A DNA stretch of 64,000 nt from Actinomycetales bacterium (GCA_002919305.1 PKFB01000077.1:1-64000); one strand, 5' to 3'. Positions 23,787-32,363 are shown, counted from the first letter of the stretch. Notes: generated by a model from the sequence alone, not told the origin. Translations and numbers: made by a program.

Positions 23787-24503
23787 ATGGCAGCATCCCG
23801 GGACCTGGGTGAGTTCATCAGAGAACTGAGAAACAACGCCCGCATATCCCTACGCCAACTCGCCCAGCAGGCCGGGGTCAGCAACCCCTACCTGAGTCAA
23901 ATCGAGCGTGGCCTGCGTAAACCCAGCGCCGAGGTGCTTCAACAGATCGCCAACGCGCTGCGGGTATCCACCCCGATGATGTACCTGCGTGCCGGGCTGT
24001 TGGCTGAGAAGGAGGGACATGACGTTCTCGCCGCCATCGCCGCCGATCCTGGACTGACGGACCGGCAGAAGCAGACCCTGATCGAGATCTATGAGGCGTT
24101 CCGGCGCGAGAACCTCCGCGCTGAGAGCGAGAAAGCACAAAGCGCCGAAGCCGCTACAGGCGCCGCCATGGGAAGCGGTGAAAAGCCTGAGACCGGCAAA
24201 GGCGCCGCCGAAGACACCGAAGAAGCGGAAAAGCCCACAGCAACCGGGGACACGGTCGGATCGAAAAGCGAGTCGGTTTCGCAGACGACGGCTGGCTCGG
24301 AGCCGGCAAACGCCCAGGAGACGGCGACTGATTCCGAAACAAAGCCTAGTTCCCGGACAAGGGTAAAATCCAGGGCAAATAGGACCAGAACTCAGTCAAG
24401 CCGGAGGCGGAGCGGGCCGGGAAAGGCGGCAACCGAGAACCGGACCGACGACGAGGCGGTGACTGACACGCCAGATGACACCAGGACGTCCGGGGACGCC
24501 TGA
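23787..24503 (+). CDS. XRE-family regulator with long charged C-terminal tail
   Basis: 238 residues. Residues 5-65 form a Cro/C1-type helix-turn-helix (SLRQLAQQAGVSNPYLSQIERGLRKPSAEVLQQIANAL, read as two helices plus flanks). Residues 66-112 are helical (LTDRQKQTLIEIYEAFRREN). From about 113 to the end the chain is disordered: acidic Glu/Thr/Ala repeats, then Arg/Lys/Ser-rich (SRTRVKSRANRTRTQ). Followed by an HbhA-like gene and DUF2516, a recurrent actinobacterial neighbourhood. Possibly autoregulated and possibly leaderless. Confidence 0.88.
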   Translation: MAASRDLGEFIRELRNNARISLRQLAQQAGVSNPYLSQIERGLRKPSAEVLQQIANALRVSTPMMYLRAGLLAEKEGHDVLAAIAADPGLTDRQKQTLIEIYEAFRRENLRAESEKAQSAEAATGAAMGSGEKPETGKGAAEDTEEAEKPTATGDTVGSKSESVSQTTAGSEPANAQETATDSETKPSSRTRVKSRANRTRTQSSRRRSGPGKAATENRTDDEAVTDTPDDTRTSGDA

Positions 24504-24567
24504 CCGGCGTACCTCTGGCTCCGGATAGCCCGTCCGAAAACCAAAACCGAGATCGGGAGGGGACCCA

Positions 24568-24918
24568 GTGACGACCCGAAACCGAATGACAGAGCCCCTG
24601 TACGCGGCCGCGGGCGCCGGAAGCCTCGCGGTGGACGAACTGCGGAAGCTGGTCGCCGACCTGCGAGAGCGGGCTAACCAGGCTCGGTCCAACCTGGCCA
24701 ACGGTCAGAACCGAGTCGACCTTGAGCGGCTGCGCGACATCGCGCGACGCAACGCAGAGAAGATCATGACCCGGGCCCGGATCGCCGGACAGCGCGCCAC
24801 CGTGGTCTACAACGACCTCGTGCAGCGGGGCGAGCAGGTCGTGAACAACGCGCGTACCAAGACTGAGGACACGACCGGGACTACCCGGCAACTGCCCCGC
24901 GGTCGGCGGCGGAGCTGA
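24568..24918 (+). CDS. HbhA-like helical protein
   Basis: 116 residues from a GTG with GGGAGGGG ahead. Almost entirely alpha-helical and charged: LAVDELRKLVADLRERANQARSNL, then ERLRDIARRNAEKIMTRARIAGQ, ending in a basic tail QLPRGRRRS. The pattern (amphipathic N-terminal helices, basic C-terminus) resembles mycobacterial heparin-binding hemagglutinin HbhA, which also lies near an XRE regulator and DUF2516 gene. It is shorter than HbhA (about 199 residues). Adhesion is known for HbhA only; no function is claimed here. Confidence 0.7.
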   Translation: MTTRNRMTEPLYAAAGAGSLAVDELRKLVADLRERANQARSNLANGQNRVDLERLRDIARRNAEKIMTRARIAGQRATVVYNDLVQRGEQVVNNARTKTEDTTGTTRQLPRGRRRS

Positions 24919-24968
24919 CGGCGATCGCCGGGTGCATGATCGTGTTGTGAGGTCGTAGGCTCACATAC

Positions 24969-25289
24969 ATGGCAGCCGCCGATCTCGCCGTCAACTTCGC
25001 CTATCCGACCGTTAATGTCATCAATCTCGCCATTCTCATCTTCGCATTGGCCGTTGAGGTAATGGCGTTCGGTCACTGCCTCATGCAGCGACCGGACGCC
25101 TTCAACGCCGTCGGCACCCTACCCAAGACACTCTGGCTCGCCCTGACCGGTGGTGGGCTGCTGCTCACCCTGCTGGTGAGAGAAGGCTTGGGCCCGCTCG
25201 TACTCATCGGCATCATCGCCGGACTGGTGTACCTACTCGACGTCCGACCCGCGATCCGCGATATCACCGACGGCAGCGGCCCCTGGTGA
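24969..25289 (+). CDS. DUF2516 membrane protein
   Basis: 106 residues with three hydrophobic helices (VINLAILIFALAVEVMAFGHCL; TLWLALTGGGLLLTLLV; LVLIGIIAGLVYLLDVRP). PDAFNAVGTLPKTLWL is typical of DUF2516, an actinobacterial family of unknown role that follows XRE/HbhA genes. Seventeen bases separate it from the EI24 gene. Confidence 0.88.
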   Translation: MAAADLAVNFAYPTVNVINLAILIFALAVEVMAFGHCLMQRPDAFNAVGTLPKTLWLALTGGGLLLTLLVREGLGPLVLIGIIAGLVYLLDVRPAIRDITDGSGPW

Positions 25290-25305
25290 CAGACACGACA
25301 AGCTT

Positions 25306-26142
25306 GTGATGAGCCACGCAGCGGATCCTGGGCCCTACGCTCCAACGCCCCACAATGTCGATCCCGATAGACGGGCGAATGCGCACATTGAGGCGGAAGA
25401 GCGTGGTGTTCTCGCTGGTATCCGGGCGCTCGGGGCTGGCTTTCGGATCATCATCCGGTCACCACGGCTGCTCGTGATCGGCATGCTTCCCGCTCTGATC
25501 ACGGGGATCCTCTACACCGCTGCCTTGATCACATTGCTCTTCAAGCTCGACGAGCTTATGGGAGTGCTCCCCATCCCCGAAGACTGGCCATCTGCGCTTG
25601 AGACCATCGTGCGGGTTCTCGCCGCTGGGGCGATCGGAAGCGCGGCCGTGTTCTTGGCCATCATCACCTTCACCACGGTGACCCTGTTGATCGGGGGCCC
25701 GTTCTACGAACACATCGCCGAGAAAGTTGAGGACTCCTTCGGGGAGGTTCCCGAGGCCGAAATCTCTGGGATACGCCTGTTTCTGCGTGGACTCCGCGAC
25801 TCGGCGCTGTTACTCTTCCTGTCTGTTCTGTGTGCAATACTGCTGTTCTGCGCGGGATTAATTCCCGTCATCGGACAGTCGGTCATCCTCGTAGTAACCA
25901 TCGGCGTCGGCGCCTGGCTTCTGTGCTTGGAACTCGTCGGGATACCTTTCGCCCGGCGCGGATTGAAATTGGAGGACCGGCACCGGGCGCTGCGGCGGCA
26001 TTGGCCACGCGCTCTAGGGTTCGCGGTTCCGGTGTACCTACTGTGCACATTCCCAGGCGGCGCGATCATCGTGATGCCCGCGGCCGTCGCCGGCGGCACC
26101 ATCCTGGCCCGGAATGTACTAGCAACTTATGCCACCCAATGA
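25306..26142 (+). CDS. EI24-domain membrane protein
   Basis: 278 residues. After a polar N-terminus (about 40 residues) come about five membrane helices with the EI24/CysZ pattern: GIRALGAGFRIIIRSPRLL, GGPFYEHIAEKVED, and RRGLKLEDRHRALRRHWPRALGF. E. coli CysZ of this superfamily helps sulfate uptake, but actinobacterial members near DUF2516 have no assigned job. Start is GTG 25306 or ATG 25309; neither has a ribosome site. Overlaps the following deaminase by 14 bases. Confidence 0.85.
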   Translation: MMSHAADPGPYAPTPHNVDPDRRANAHIEAEERGVLAGIRALGAGFRIIIRSPRLLVIGMLPALITGILYTAALITLLFKLDELMGVLPIPEDWPSALETIVRVLAAGAIGSAAVFLAIITFTTVTLLIGGPFYEHIAEKVEDSFGEVPEAEISGIRLFLRGLRDSALLLFLSVLCAILLFCAGLIPVIGQSVILVVTIGVGAWLLCLELVGIPFARRGLKLEDRHRALRRHWPRALGFAVPVYLLCTFPGGAIIVMPAAVAGGTILARNVLATYATQ

Positions 26143-26614
26143 CGCCAGCGCCGCGTTCGGCGCGTTCTTCGACGACCAGCGGTGGATACGGACAGCGATC
26201 GAACTGTCCCGCCGCTGCCCACCCTCATCGACCGCCTTCTCGGTGGGCGCGGTGATCGTCGACACCGATGGCCGCGTCATCGCCACCGGCTACTCCCGGC
26301 AACACGACCCCCGCGATCACGCCGAAGAAGTCGCCTTGGCCGCTGTCCGCCGTCACTCGGAGAGCATTGATCTGACGCGGACCACCCTGTACAGCTCACT
26401 CGAACCGTGCGGCGACCGGGCTTCCCGACCCGATTCGTGCGCCTCACTCATCATCGCCGCCGGCATTCCCCGTGTGGTCTTCGCGTGGCGGGAACCAGCC
26501 ATCTTCGTGCAGGGGCGGGGAGCCTCACTGCTGCGGGCCGCTGGGGTGGACGTTGTCGAACTGTCGGAGCTGGCCGACTTGGTCCGTGACGTCAACGCCC
26601 ACCTGCTGTCCTAA
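26129..26614 (+). CDS. Cytidine/deoxycytidylate deaminase-fold protein (RibD N-domain-like)
   Basis: 161 residues. The zinc site is visible: HAEEVAL (His and catalytic Glu, about 64-66) and SSLEPCGDRASRPDSC (two Cys). This spacing and the SLEPC sequence resemble the deaminase domain of RibD (riboflavin pathway) and the stand-alone proteins derived from it; no reductase domain follows. Substrate unknown. It begins inside the 3' end of the EI24 gene, and a weak ribosome site makes coupling likely. Confidence 0.85.
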   Translation: MPPNDASAAFGAFFDDQRWIRTAIELSRRCPPSSTAFSVGAVIVDTDGRVIATGYSRQHDPRDHAEEVALAAVRRHSESIDLTRTTLYSSLEPCGDRASRPDSCASLIIAAGIPRVVFAWREPAIFVQGRGASLLRAAGVDVVELSELADLVRDVNAHLLS

Positions 26615-26679
26615 CGGAACTCGCCTGCAGCAGTGCTCTTTCCGACAAACCCGCCCTGACCGGTGTCGATAAACCGGTC

Positions 26680-26700
26680 GGCCGGTCCGGGGGACCGGCC
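26680..26700. terminator. Terminator between deaminase and isomerase genes
   Basis: GGCCGGTCC (26680-26688) and GGACCGGCC (26692-26700) form a perfect nine-base stem with a three-base loop, placed between two convergent genes. Confidence 0.75.
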
Positions 26701-26719
26701 TCGGCTCGGCCTGTCCAGC

Positions 26720-27481
26720 TCAGCCGGTACGGAGCGCCTCCAACAGCCGGACATCGCCGGAGAGATCCAGCACCTCAAACGGGACCCGGCCATACAACGC
26801 CAACAGCAGGTCACTGACCGTGCCGCTGGCCCGCGCCTTGACCGCGTGCTCCTCATGCATCACCGTGCTGGTGTCCAGCAACGCGATACCTTCCCGCCGG
26901 ACCCGGACCAGCCAGCTGTGCTCGATGTCGGAGGCGTGCAACTGCACCAAACCCACCGCCTGCGGCTGACTGCGCCGCTTACCAGCCGGCAGCCAGGTGT
27001 CCAGAACCTCAGCAACCCCATCGACGGCGAGCTTGGTTTCGATCGGCTCAGTGAGCCCACTGGCCACTTGGGCATCCCACCGACGGATCGCCGTCTCATG
27101 CGCCATCCGCCGATGCCAGAAGACGGCCTTCTTCGCCTGCGGCGCCCAGTTCCAGGCCGGCAGTTCCGGATCGATCTGATCCAGTACACCCGTCAGCTCC
27201 TCGAACTGCTGATCCCACCACGACAGCAGCTCGGCCCCTTCGGGAAGTACCGGATCCTCGGCCTGTTCCGGGCGTGTTGTGACTCCCCGCGTAATGTGGC
27301 CGCGTACCCGCTGGTAGAGAGCGCCCAGGTGACCAACCAGGTCCCGGACCGTCCAGCCGGGACAGGAGGGCACAGCGGCGGGGAAAGCCTCCTCACTGAC
27401 GGCGGCCCTGAACGCCGCACCCTCATGGCGGAGCGCCGCCAGCCAGAAATCTTTACCCGGCTTCACGCCCGCCCTTGTCAT
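26720..27481 (-). CDS. Maleylpyruvate-isomerase-like mycothiol-dependent protein
   Basis: 253 residues of the DinB/MDMPI superfamily (TIGR03083 type). PSCPGWTVRDLVGHLGALYQRV and WHRRMAHETAIRRWDA carry the expected metal ligands (His about 52, Glu and His in the MAHE segment). The family includes mycothiol-dependent maleylpyruvate isomerase and many proteins without known substrate. mshD elsewhere in the window shows that mycothiol is available. Divergent from murB, separated by 138 bases. Confidence 0.83.
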   Translation of the reverse strand: MTRAGVKPGKDFWLAALRHEGAAFRAAVSEEAFPAAVPSCPGWTVRDLVGHLGALYQRVRGHITRGVTTRPEQAEDPVLPEGAELLSWWDQQFEELTGVLDQIDPELPAWNWAPQAKKAVFWHRRMAHETAIRRWDAQVASGLTEPIETKLAVDGVAEVLDTWLPAGKRRSQPQAVGLVQLHASDIEHSWLVRVRREGIALLDTSTVMHEEHAVKARASGTVSDLLLALYGRVPFEVLDLSGDVRLLEALRTG

Positions 27482-27619
27482 GGCATCCTCCCTGATGGTG
27501 GAACCGCTGATGGTTGACCACCAATGTCGACATGGTGGTTCGAGCCGGGAACCGGACGCACACCCTGTAACCGGCTCTGATTAATCTCCGGGTGCTACCT
27601 ACCAGCCTAGGGTGAGGAC

Positions 27620-28684
27620 ATGCGTGAGGTGACCCACGAATTTCTCGCTACATACACGACGCTTCGACTGGGAGGCCCCGCCGATCGCGTGATAGAGACC
27701 CACAATAGCCGCGAAACGGTCGAAGCCTGTCAGTGGGTCGATAGCTCCGGCGTACCTTTGCTGATCCTCGCGGGCGGCAGCAACGTCGTGATCGGCGATG
27801 CCGGCTTCACCGGCACCGTCATCCTGTTGCGCGACACCGGCTTCCACGCCGACGTCGACCCCGCGGGGACCGTCACCCTCACCGTCGCTGCTGGACACCC
27901 GTGGGATGAACTCGTCCAGCACTGCGTTGAGCAAGGCTGGTCCGGCCTGGAATGCCTCTCCGGTATCCCCGGCTCCGCCGGCGCTACCCCTATCCAGAAC
28001 GTCGGCGCCTACGGCCAGGAAGTCGCCGAGACCATCACCGCCGTCCGGGTCTGGGACCGGCAACGCCGCGAAATCCGCACACTGTCCAATCAGGACTGTG
28101 GCTTCGCGTACCGTACCAGTATTTTCAAAGGCGTCGACCGCTGGGTGGTGCTCGACGTCACCTTCCAACTTCAGCGTTCGAACCTGTCCGGACCCATCCG
28201 GTACGCCGAACTCGCCCGTACTCTCGGCGTCACACTCGGTGAACGTGTCCCACTGCCAGACGCGCGGGCCGCGGTTCTCCACCTGCGACGCGGCAAGGGC
28301 ATGGTCCTCGACCCCGACGACCCCGACACCTACAGCGTCGGTTCCTTCTTCACCAACCCGGTGCTGACGAACAAGGGGTACGCGGAGCTGCGCCGCCGTT
28401 GCGCCGAACTGCTCGGCGACAGCGTCACCCCACCCTCCTGGCCCTACGGCGAGGAACACGTGAAGACCAGCGCCGCGTGGCTCATCGAACGCGCCGGCTT
28501 CACCCGAGGGTATGGCCGGGACGGCGTCGGAATCTCCAGCAAACACACCCTCGCGTTGACCAACCGAGGCTCGGGCACCACCGCGGCCCTGCTGGACCTC
28601 GCCCGCGAGATCCGGGACGGCGTTCGGAAAACCTTCGACATCGAACTCCACCCCGAACCCGTGTTGGTCGGCGTCACCCTGTAG
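27620..28684 (+). CDS. murB: UDP-N-acetylenolpyruvoylglucosamine reductase MurB
   Basis: 354 residues, FAD enzyme reducing enolpyruvyl-UDP-GlcNAc to UDP-MurNAc for peptidoglycan. Seen: TLRLGGPAD at the N-terminus, LAGGSNVVIGDAGF (FAD), GIPGSAGATPIQNVGAYGQEV, catalytic Arg in FAYRTSIFKG, catalytic Ser in SVGSFFTNPV, and the final Glu in ELHPEPVLVG. The Y-loop size fits type I MurB. GGTGAGGAC precedes the ATG. No other mur gene is adjacent. A long antisense frame over it is a codon-bias shadow. Confidence 0.96.
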   Translation: MREVTHEFLATYTTLRLGGPADRVIETHNSRETVEACQWVDSSGVPLLILAGGSNVVIGDAGFTGTVILLRDTGFHADVDPAGTVTLTVAAGHPWDELVQHCVEQGWSGLECLSGIPGSAGATPIQNVGAYGQEVAETITAVRVWDRQRREIRTLSNQDCGFAYRTSIFKGVDRWVVLDVTFQLQRSNLSGPIRYAELARTLGVTLGERVPLPDARAAVLHLRRGKGMVLDPDDPDTYSVGSFFTNPVLTNKGYAELRRRCAELLGDSVTPPSWPYGEEHVKTSAAWLIERAGFTRGYGRDGVGISSKHTLALTNRGSGTTAALLDLAREIRDGVRKTFDIELHPEPVLVGVTL

Positions 28685-28969
28685 CTGGAGAACCCGTCGG
28701 CCAGGGACACACCTCACGCTGTCACGACACCCCCTTTCCACCCTGTCAGGCAGAACTAACGTCAGCTGGCACGGAAGGTAGCGATCGATCAGCTAAGAGT
28801 ATCGGTGTTACCAATTGATGGGGCAGACGTAACCAGAATGTGAGAGTCGTCTAAGCATCGATATGGAAAAGCGTCAGTGGGCGCCTTCAGAGGCGCCTGC
28901 TCCTTCCTGGCCCGTCTCTTGGCCTTCTGGACCTAGACCCGGCGTTCTCGTGTCGCTACCAACAGTGAT

Positions 28970-29056
28970 GTCCTCCCCACGCACGTGGGGGTGTTCCTAC
29001 CTCGGGCTGCTCCCCGCCCGTGTCCACCAGGTCCTCCTCACGCACGTGGGGGTTCC
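28970..29056 (+). CRISPR. Two-repeat type I-E-like CRISPR remnant, no cas genes
   Basis: Repeat 1 is at 28970-28997: GTCCTCCCCACGCACG then TGGGGGTGTTCC. A 33-base spacer follows (28998-29030). Repeat 2 starts at 29031 and matches the first 22-23 bases with one change (C to T at repeat position 8), then has lost two bases near its end. The start-to-start distance is 61, the usual type I-E unit. The core CCCCACG-CA-CGTGGGG is a seven-base stem, as in I-E repeats of actinomycetes. The degenerate second copy fits a terminal repeat. No further unit is found at 61-base steps on either side and no cas gene is in the window. Confidence 0.7.
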
Positions 29057-29080
29057 TTCAGCGCAGCTGGTATGGCTGTG

Positions 29081-29140
29081 CTTTCTCATGTGGGGTGTCT
29101 TCTCGCCGAGCTTTCTCATGTGGGGTGTCTTCTCGCCGCA
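29081..29140. repeat. Tandem duplication of a 30-base unit
   Basis: CTTTCTCATGTGGGGTGTCT plus the next ten bases occur at 29081-29110 and again at 29111-29140, identical except for the last two bases. The TCATGTGGGGTGT core resembles the 3' half of the nearby CRISPR repeat, so this may be decayed repeat material. No coding frame here is convincing. Confidence 0.8.
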
Positions 29141-29734
29141 TTTTGACCAGCGATCGCCTTGGAGCGCCTAGGCATACGGGGGTGACTTCAAAGGTCACAG
29201 TGGAGCGTGGTTGAAAGGCGAGTAAGGCCGCACTGCGATGCTTGATCATCCACGTTGGGTTCGTGTTGGGTGTGGAAGGTTTTGGGATGGGGACCTGGCT
29301 TAGGGCATGTGTTTCTGGGCCATATGCGTAGGCGGTGGGATGCCACGCCTTACCTAGGTGAGGGATGTAGGCGGGGCAGTGGTGCCGAAGCGGCCACCGC
29401 CGGAGGTGACCATTCTGATTCGATGGCAAGCCGACCCGGACCGCAGGGCCGCGAGGCGACCCGAGGACCGGAAGCAGCGTGGCGGCACTACCCGAGCTGA
29501 CTCCGCTGGGTGGTGACCGGTGACGCCTGGCTGTGGAGGAAGCGCGGGGTTCGTCGCCGTCGTCTCGGGGGCATGGAGTACCCAAGGTGTGGGGAGATTG
29601 ATTGAGGCTTAGGCCAGGTGTGTTTTCACGATCCGCCACCGGTCCGCCGAAGGTTGTGTCCTGCGCCTCGATCCGTGGTGAAGCGCTGGTGGCGTCAGAT
29701 TGAGGGTGTTTTGGCGAACGTCACATGAGGGTGT
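29141..29734. other. Gene-free stretch, nothing recognised
   Basis: The whole 28685-29734 interval lacks a credible gene. Apart from the CRISPR remnant and tandem repeat, I see no RNA gene, insertion-sequence ends or strong hairpins. A 193-codon frame on the minus strand (29058-29639) has random-looking composition. The region reads as decayed intergenic DNA. Confidence 0.5.
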
Positions 29735-30382
29735 CTAGGGGCGCCGTTTGATCGCCTCAAGGAAGGCTGCTGCGCGTTGGGCGATCTCCTCATGGCGTTC
29801 TTTGGCGATGGCTGCGGTCGGGCATAGTTCGCTGCCGGCGCCGACCGCGATCGCGCCGGCGTCAAGCCAGTCTCCCAGGTTGTCAGGCGAGACTCCCCCA
29901 GTGGGCATGAAGGCCATGTCCGGGAATGGTCCTCGTAGGGCCCGTAGGTATGCGGGGCCTCCCAGGGAACCGGGGAAGAGTTTGGTGACTGTCATGTCGC
30001 CGCGTTCCTGCACGGCCATGATTTCGCTGGGGGTGAGGACTCCGACCATGCTCAGCAGGCCGGTGTTCACCATGGCGTCGGCGATGTGGGGTCGGTAGCC
30101 CGGGCTCACCAGGAAATGCGCCCCGGCGGCCACGGCCTGTTCGACCTGGGCGGGTTCGGTCAGGGTACCGGCGCCGATCACCACGCGGTCGGCGTACCGC
30201 TGTTGTGCCCAGGCGATGACTTCATGGGCGCCGGGTGTGGTGAAGGTGATCTCGACGGCTCCGATGCCGGCTTCCACGAGCGCCTCGACGGCGCCGGATG
30301 CTCGCTGAGCATCGGGGGCGCGGAGTACCGCGATCACCACTGCGGCGCGGAGTCGCTCAAGTACGTCACGGTCGTCGGTCAT
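29735..30382 (-). CDS. KDPG/KHG-type aldolase (Eda family)
   Basis: 215-residue class I aldolase that would cleave 2-keto-3-deoxy-6-phosphogluconate or a related 2-keto acid to pyruvate plus an aldehyde. The Schiff-base Lys lies in DMTVTKLFPG, the catalytic Glu in AVEITFTTPG, and FMPTGGV is the substrate loop. ATG 30382 has GGGAGGG just before it; a longer frame to 30649 was rejected because its start is unlike the family. No Edd or kinase gene is adjacent, so its pathway is open; a dehydratase of the IlvD/Edd family is 11 kb away. Confidence 0.9.
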   Translation of the reverse strand: MTDDRDVLERLRAAVVIAVLRAPDAQRASGAVEALVEAGIGAVEITFTTPGAHEVIAWAQQRYADRVVIGAGTLTEPAQVEQAVAAGAHFLVSPGYRPHIADAMVNTGLLSMVGVLTPSEIMAVQERGDMTVTKLFPGSLGGPAYLRALRGPFPDMAFMPTGGVSPDNLGDWLDAGAIAVGAGSELCPTAAIAKERHEEIAQRAAAFLEAIKRRP

Positions 30383-30588
30383 CGGCCCTCCCAGGGTCAC
30401 GCCAGGCGGCTTGTGGGGGTGTTGTCCACGGCCGCGATGGTCCACCGCTGATCTGGTTCCCCGATCCGCGGAATTCACAGTTTGCGTTGTCTCCCGGCCG
30501 CGACACGCCGACTGCGGTAGCGCACGCGAGGGATCGGCTGCCATCTCTATACGGGTTCGCGCCACAGTAACTACGGGGAGGTAACAGG

Positions 30589-31311
30589 GTGAACATCGGC
30601 TCAGCCACGATTGAGCCTGTCCAAGCGGATGTCCATCTGGATGGTTCACCGATCCGACTGTTGCTCGTGGGAAGCGGGGCCGAGTTGGCGGATCCGCTGC
30701 GCCTGACTGGCTATGAGGTGATGACGGCCCAGATTGGGAGCATGGCGTTGCGGGCGGATCGTTTTGACTTGGTCGTGCTCGACATGGAGCTTCCCGATAT
30801 GCCTGGATCAGAGGTCTGCCGGCGTCTGCGGGACAGCGGCTGGCAAGGGCCGGTGGTTTTCCTGGGCGATCGCAATGATCCTGCTGCTTTGCGGGCCGCG
30901 TTCGGCAACGGTGCGGATGACTATTTGGTCAAGCCGTTCCAGTTGGAGGAGTTGACGCTACGGCTGAAGGCGTTGCTTCGCCGTTGCCTGGGGTACGGCC
31001 GGCGTGATACGCGGTTGACGGTCGGGGATCTGGTGATGGCGGTGGAGTCGGAGCGGGTCTGGCGTGGTGGGTGTCCGGTCTCGCTGTCCCCCACTGAGTT
31101 TCGGCTCCTGCACTACCTGATGGTCAACCGCAACCGGGTGCTGTCGAAAAGACAGATCTTGGCCAAGGTGTGGAATCACGCCACCAGCGACGACACGTCC
31201 CTGGTGGAGACGTACATCTTCTATCTGCGCCGGAAGATCGACAAGGATGGTCCTAAGTTGATCCACACGGTACGCGGATTGGGGTACGTGCTGCGCGACA
31301 GCCGGCAATGA
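30589..31311 (+). CDS. OmpR/PhoB-family response regulator with atypical receiver
   Basis: 240 residues from a GTG preceded by GGGGAGG. The receiver keeps the phosphoacceptor Asp (VVLDMELPD, about residue 65) and the Lys of DYLVKPF, but the acidic pair that binds magnesium is replaced: RLLLVGSGAEL instead of the usual VVDDE. The DNA-binding domain is normal (LSPTEFRLLHYLMVNRNRVLSKRQIL, YIFYLRRKID, VRGLGYVLR). No histidine kinase is adjacent. It may act without phosphorylation or accept phosphate weakly. Divergent from the aldolase gene, which it might control. Confidence 0.9.
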   Translation: MNIGSATIEPVQADVHLDGSPIRLLLVGSGAELADPLRLTGYEVMTAQIGSMALRADRFDLVVLDMELPDMPGSEVCRRLRDSGWQGPVVFLGDRNDPAALRAAFGNGADDYLVKPFQLEELTLRLKALLRRCLGYGRRDTRLTVGDLVMAVESERVWRGGCPVSLSPTEFRLLHYLMVNRNRVLSKRQILAKVWNHATSDDTSLVETYIFYLRRKIDKDGPKLIHTVRGLGYVLRDSRQ

Positions 31312-31415
31312 CCGGCGCAGACCGTCACGTACGGCGGCCGGTGGCCGCTGTGGTCAGTGGGCGGTCAAAGGCGCGATAGGCGTATAGGTGGGTGGTGATT
31401 GGGCGGTAGAGGGTC

Positions 31416-31470
31416 GGGCCCCACCAGTCCCCGTTGCGAGGGATGACTGGGCCGGTGACCGATGGGGCCC
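31416..31470. terminator. Hairpin between response regulator and epimerase genes
   Basis: GGGCCCCA (31416-31423) is complementary to TGGGGCCC (31463-31470), with further partial pairing inside (CCAGTCCC with GGGATGACTGG). It lies between the ends of two convergent genes. Confidence 0.45.
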
Positions 31471-31480
31471 GGAAGGGGTT

Positions 31481-32323
31481 TCACAGTGCCCCGGCGTCTC
31501 GCGCTGTGTAGACGCTGGGGTAGATCGGGCGGTATCCCAACTCCAGCCGGATACGGGTGGTGTCAACGACGCCGTCCCACGGGTCGTCCAGCTCCCGCTG
31601 GGCGATGTCCTCGGCCGGCGTCTCGTTGTTGAGCACGTGCAGCTCGTAGGCGGTGACTGGCGCGTCGTCGGCGGCGTTGTAGATCCGCCCGCCGATGCCC
31701 TCGGCCTGCAGCGCCCGCAGGAGCGCCTGGCCCGCGTCGGCGTGGTGGATCATGTGCAGCCGCTTGTGGGCCGCCCAGGAGCGGGCCCACATCATTGACT
31801 CCGCCAGGTGCGGGTCGCCTTCACCGTAGACGAAGGCGAGCCGCACGATCCGGACGTCTAGTCCTTGGTCGCGGTGCAGTTCCAGCAGCGCGTTCTCGGC
31901 AGCCACCTTGGTCTGGGGGTAGGTGAACAGCGGCTGCGGCTCGTCGTCCTCCCGCGCCGGACGGCCCCGTCCCGGCCCGTACACCAGGTTGGTGCTGGAG
32001 TACACGTGGCGGGTGACGCCCGCGGCAAGCGCGGCGCGGGCCAGCTCAACGGCGGCCGTTTCGTTCACGCTGACCGCTTCGCTGTCGGGTACGCCCCGGA
32101 ACGCCGCGGCGAGGTTCACGACGGCGTCGACCCCGGTGACGGCGCGCTTCACCGCTTCGGGATCGGACAGGTCACCGACCAGGACCTCCGCACCCCGCTG
32201 CCGCAGCGGCTCGGCACGCTCGGCGTTCCGCACCAGGACCCGGACGGGTATGCCGTGGTCGAGTAGACGCGGGACGAACCGGCTACCAACCCGACCGGTG
32301 GCTCCGGCCACGAGAACGGTCAT
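31481..32323 (-). CDS. NAD-dependent epimerase/dehydratase (extended SDR)
   Basis: 280 residues with a Rossmann nucleotide site GATGRVGSR (about 7-15), GDLSDP, NLAA, the serine region YSSTNLVYG and catalytic YPQTK. Typical of sugar-nucleotide epimerases or atypical oxidoreductases; substrate unreadable. ATG 32323 lies in a divergent promoter shared with a MarR gene that contains an evident operator, so induction by an effector of that MarR protein is likely. Confidence 0.88.
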   Translation of the reverse strand: MTVLVAGATGRVGSRFVPRLLDHGIPVRVLVRNAERAEPLRQRGAEVLVGDLSDPEAVKRAVTGVDAVVNLAAAFRGVPDSEAVSVNETAAVELARAALAAGVTRHVYSSTNLVYGPGRGRPAREDDEPQPLFTYPQTKVAAENALLELHRDQGLDVRIVRLAFVYGEGDPHLAESMMWARSWAAHKRLHMIHHADAGQALLRALQAEGIGGRIYNAADDAPVTAYELHVLNNETPAEDIAQRELDDPWDGVVDTTRIRLELGYRPIYPSVYTARDAGAL

Positions 32324-32363
32324 AACTCCCCCATAATCATTAGCCGTGCAATGACTTACCCGC

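Noticed and set aside
27599-28741. 380-codon frame antisense to murB
   Set aside because: It exactly shadows murB, has no family features, and its length follows from high-GC codon bias.
29058-29639. 193-codon minus-strand frame in the gene-free region
   Set aside because: Runs through the tandem repeat and part of the CRISPR remnant, composition is random, and no ribosome site is present.
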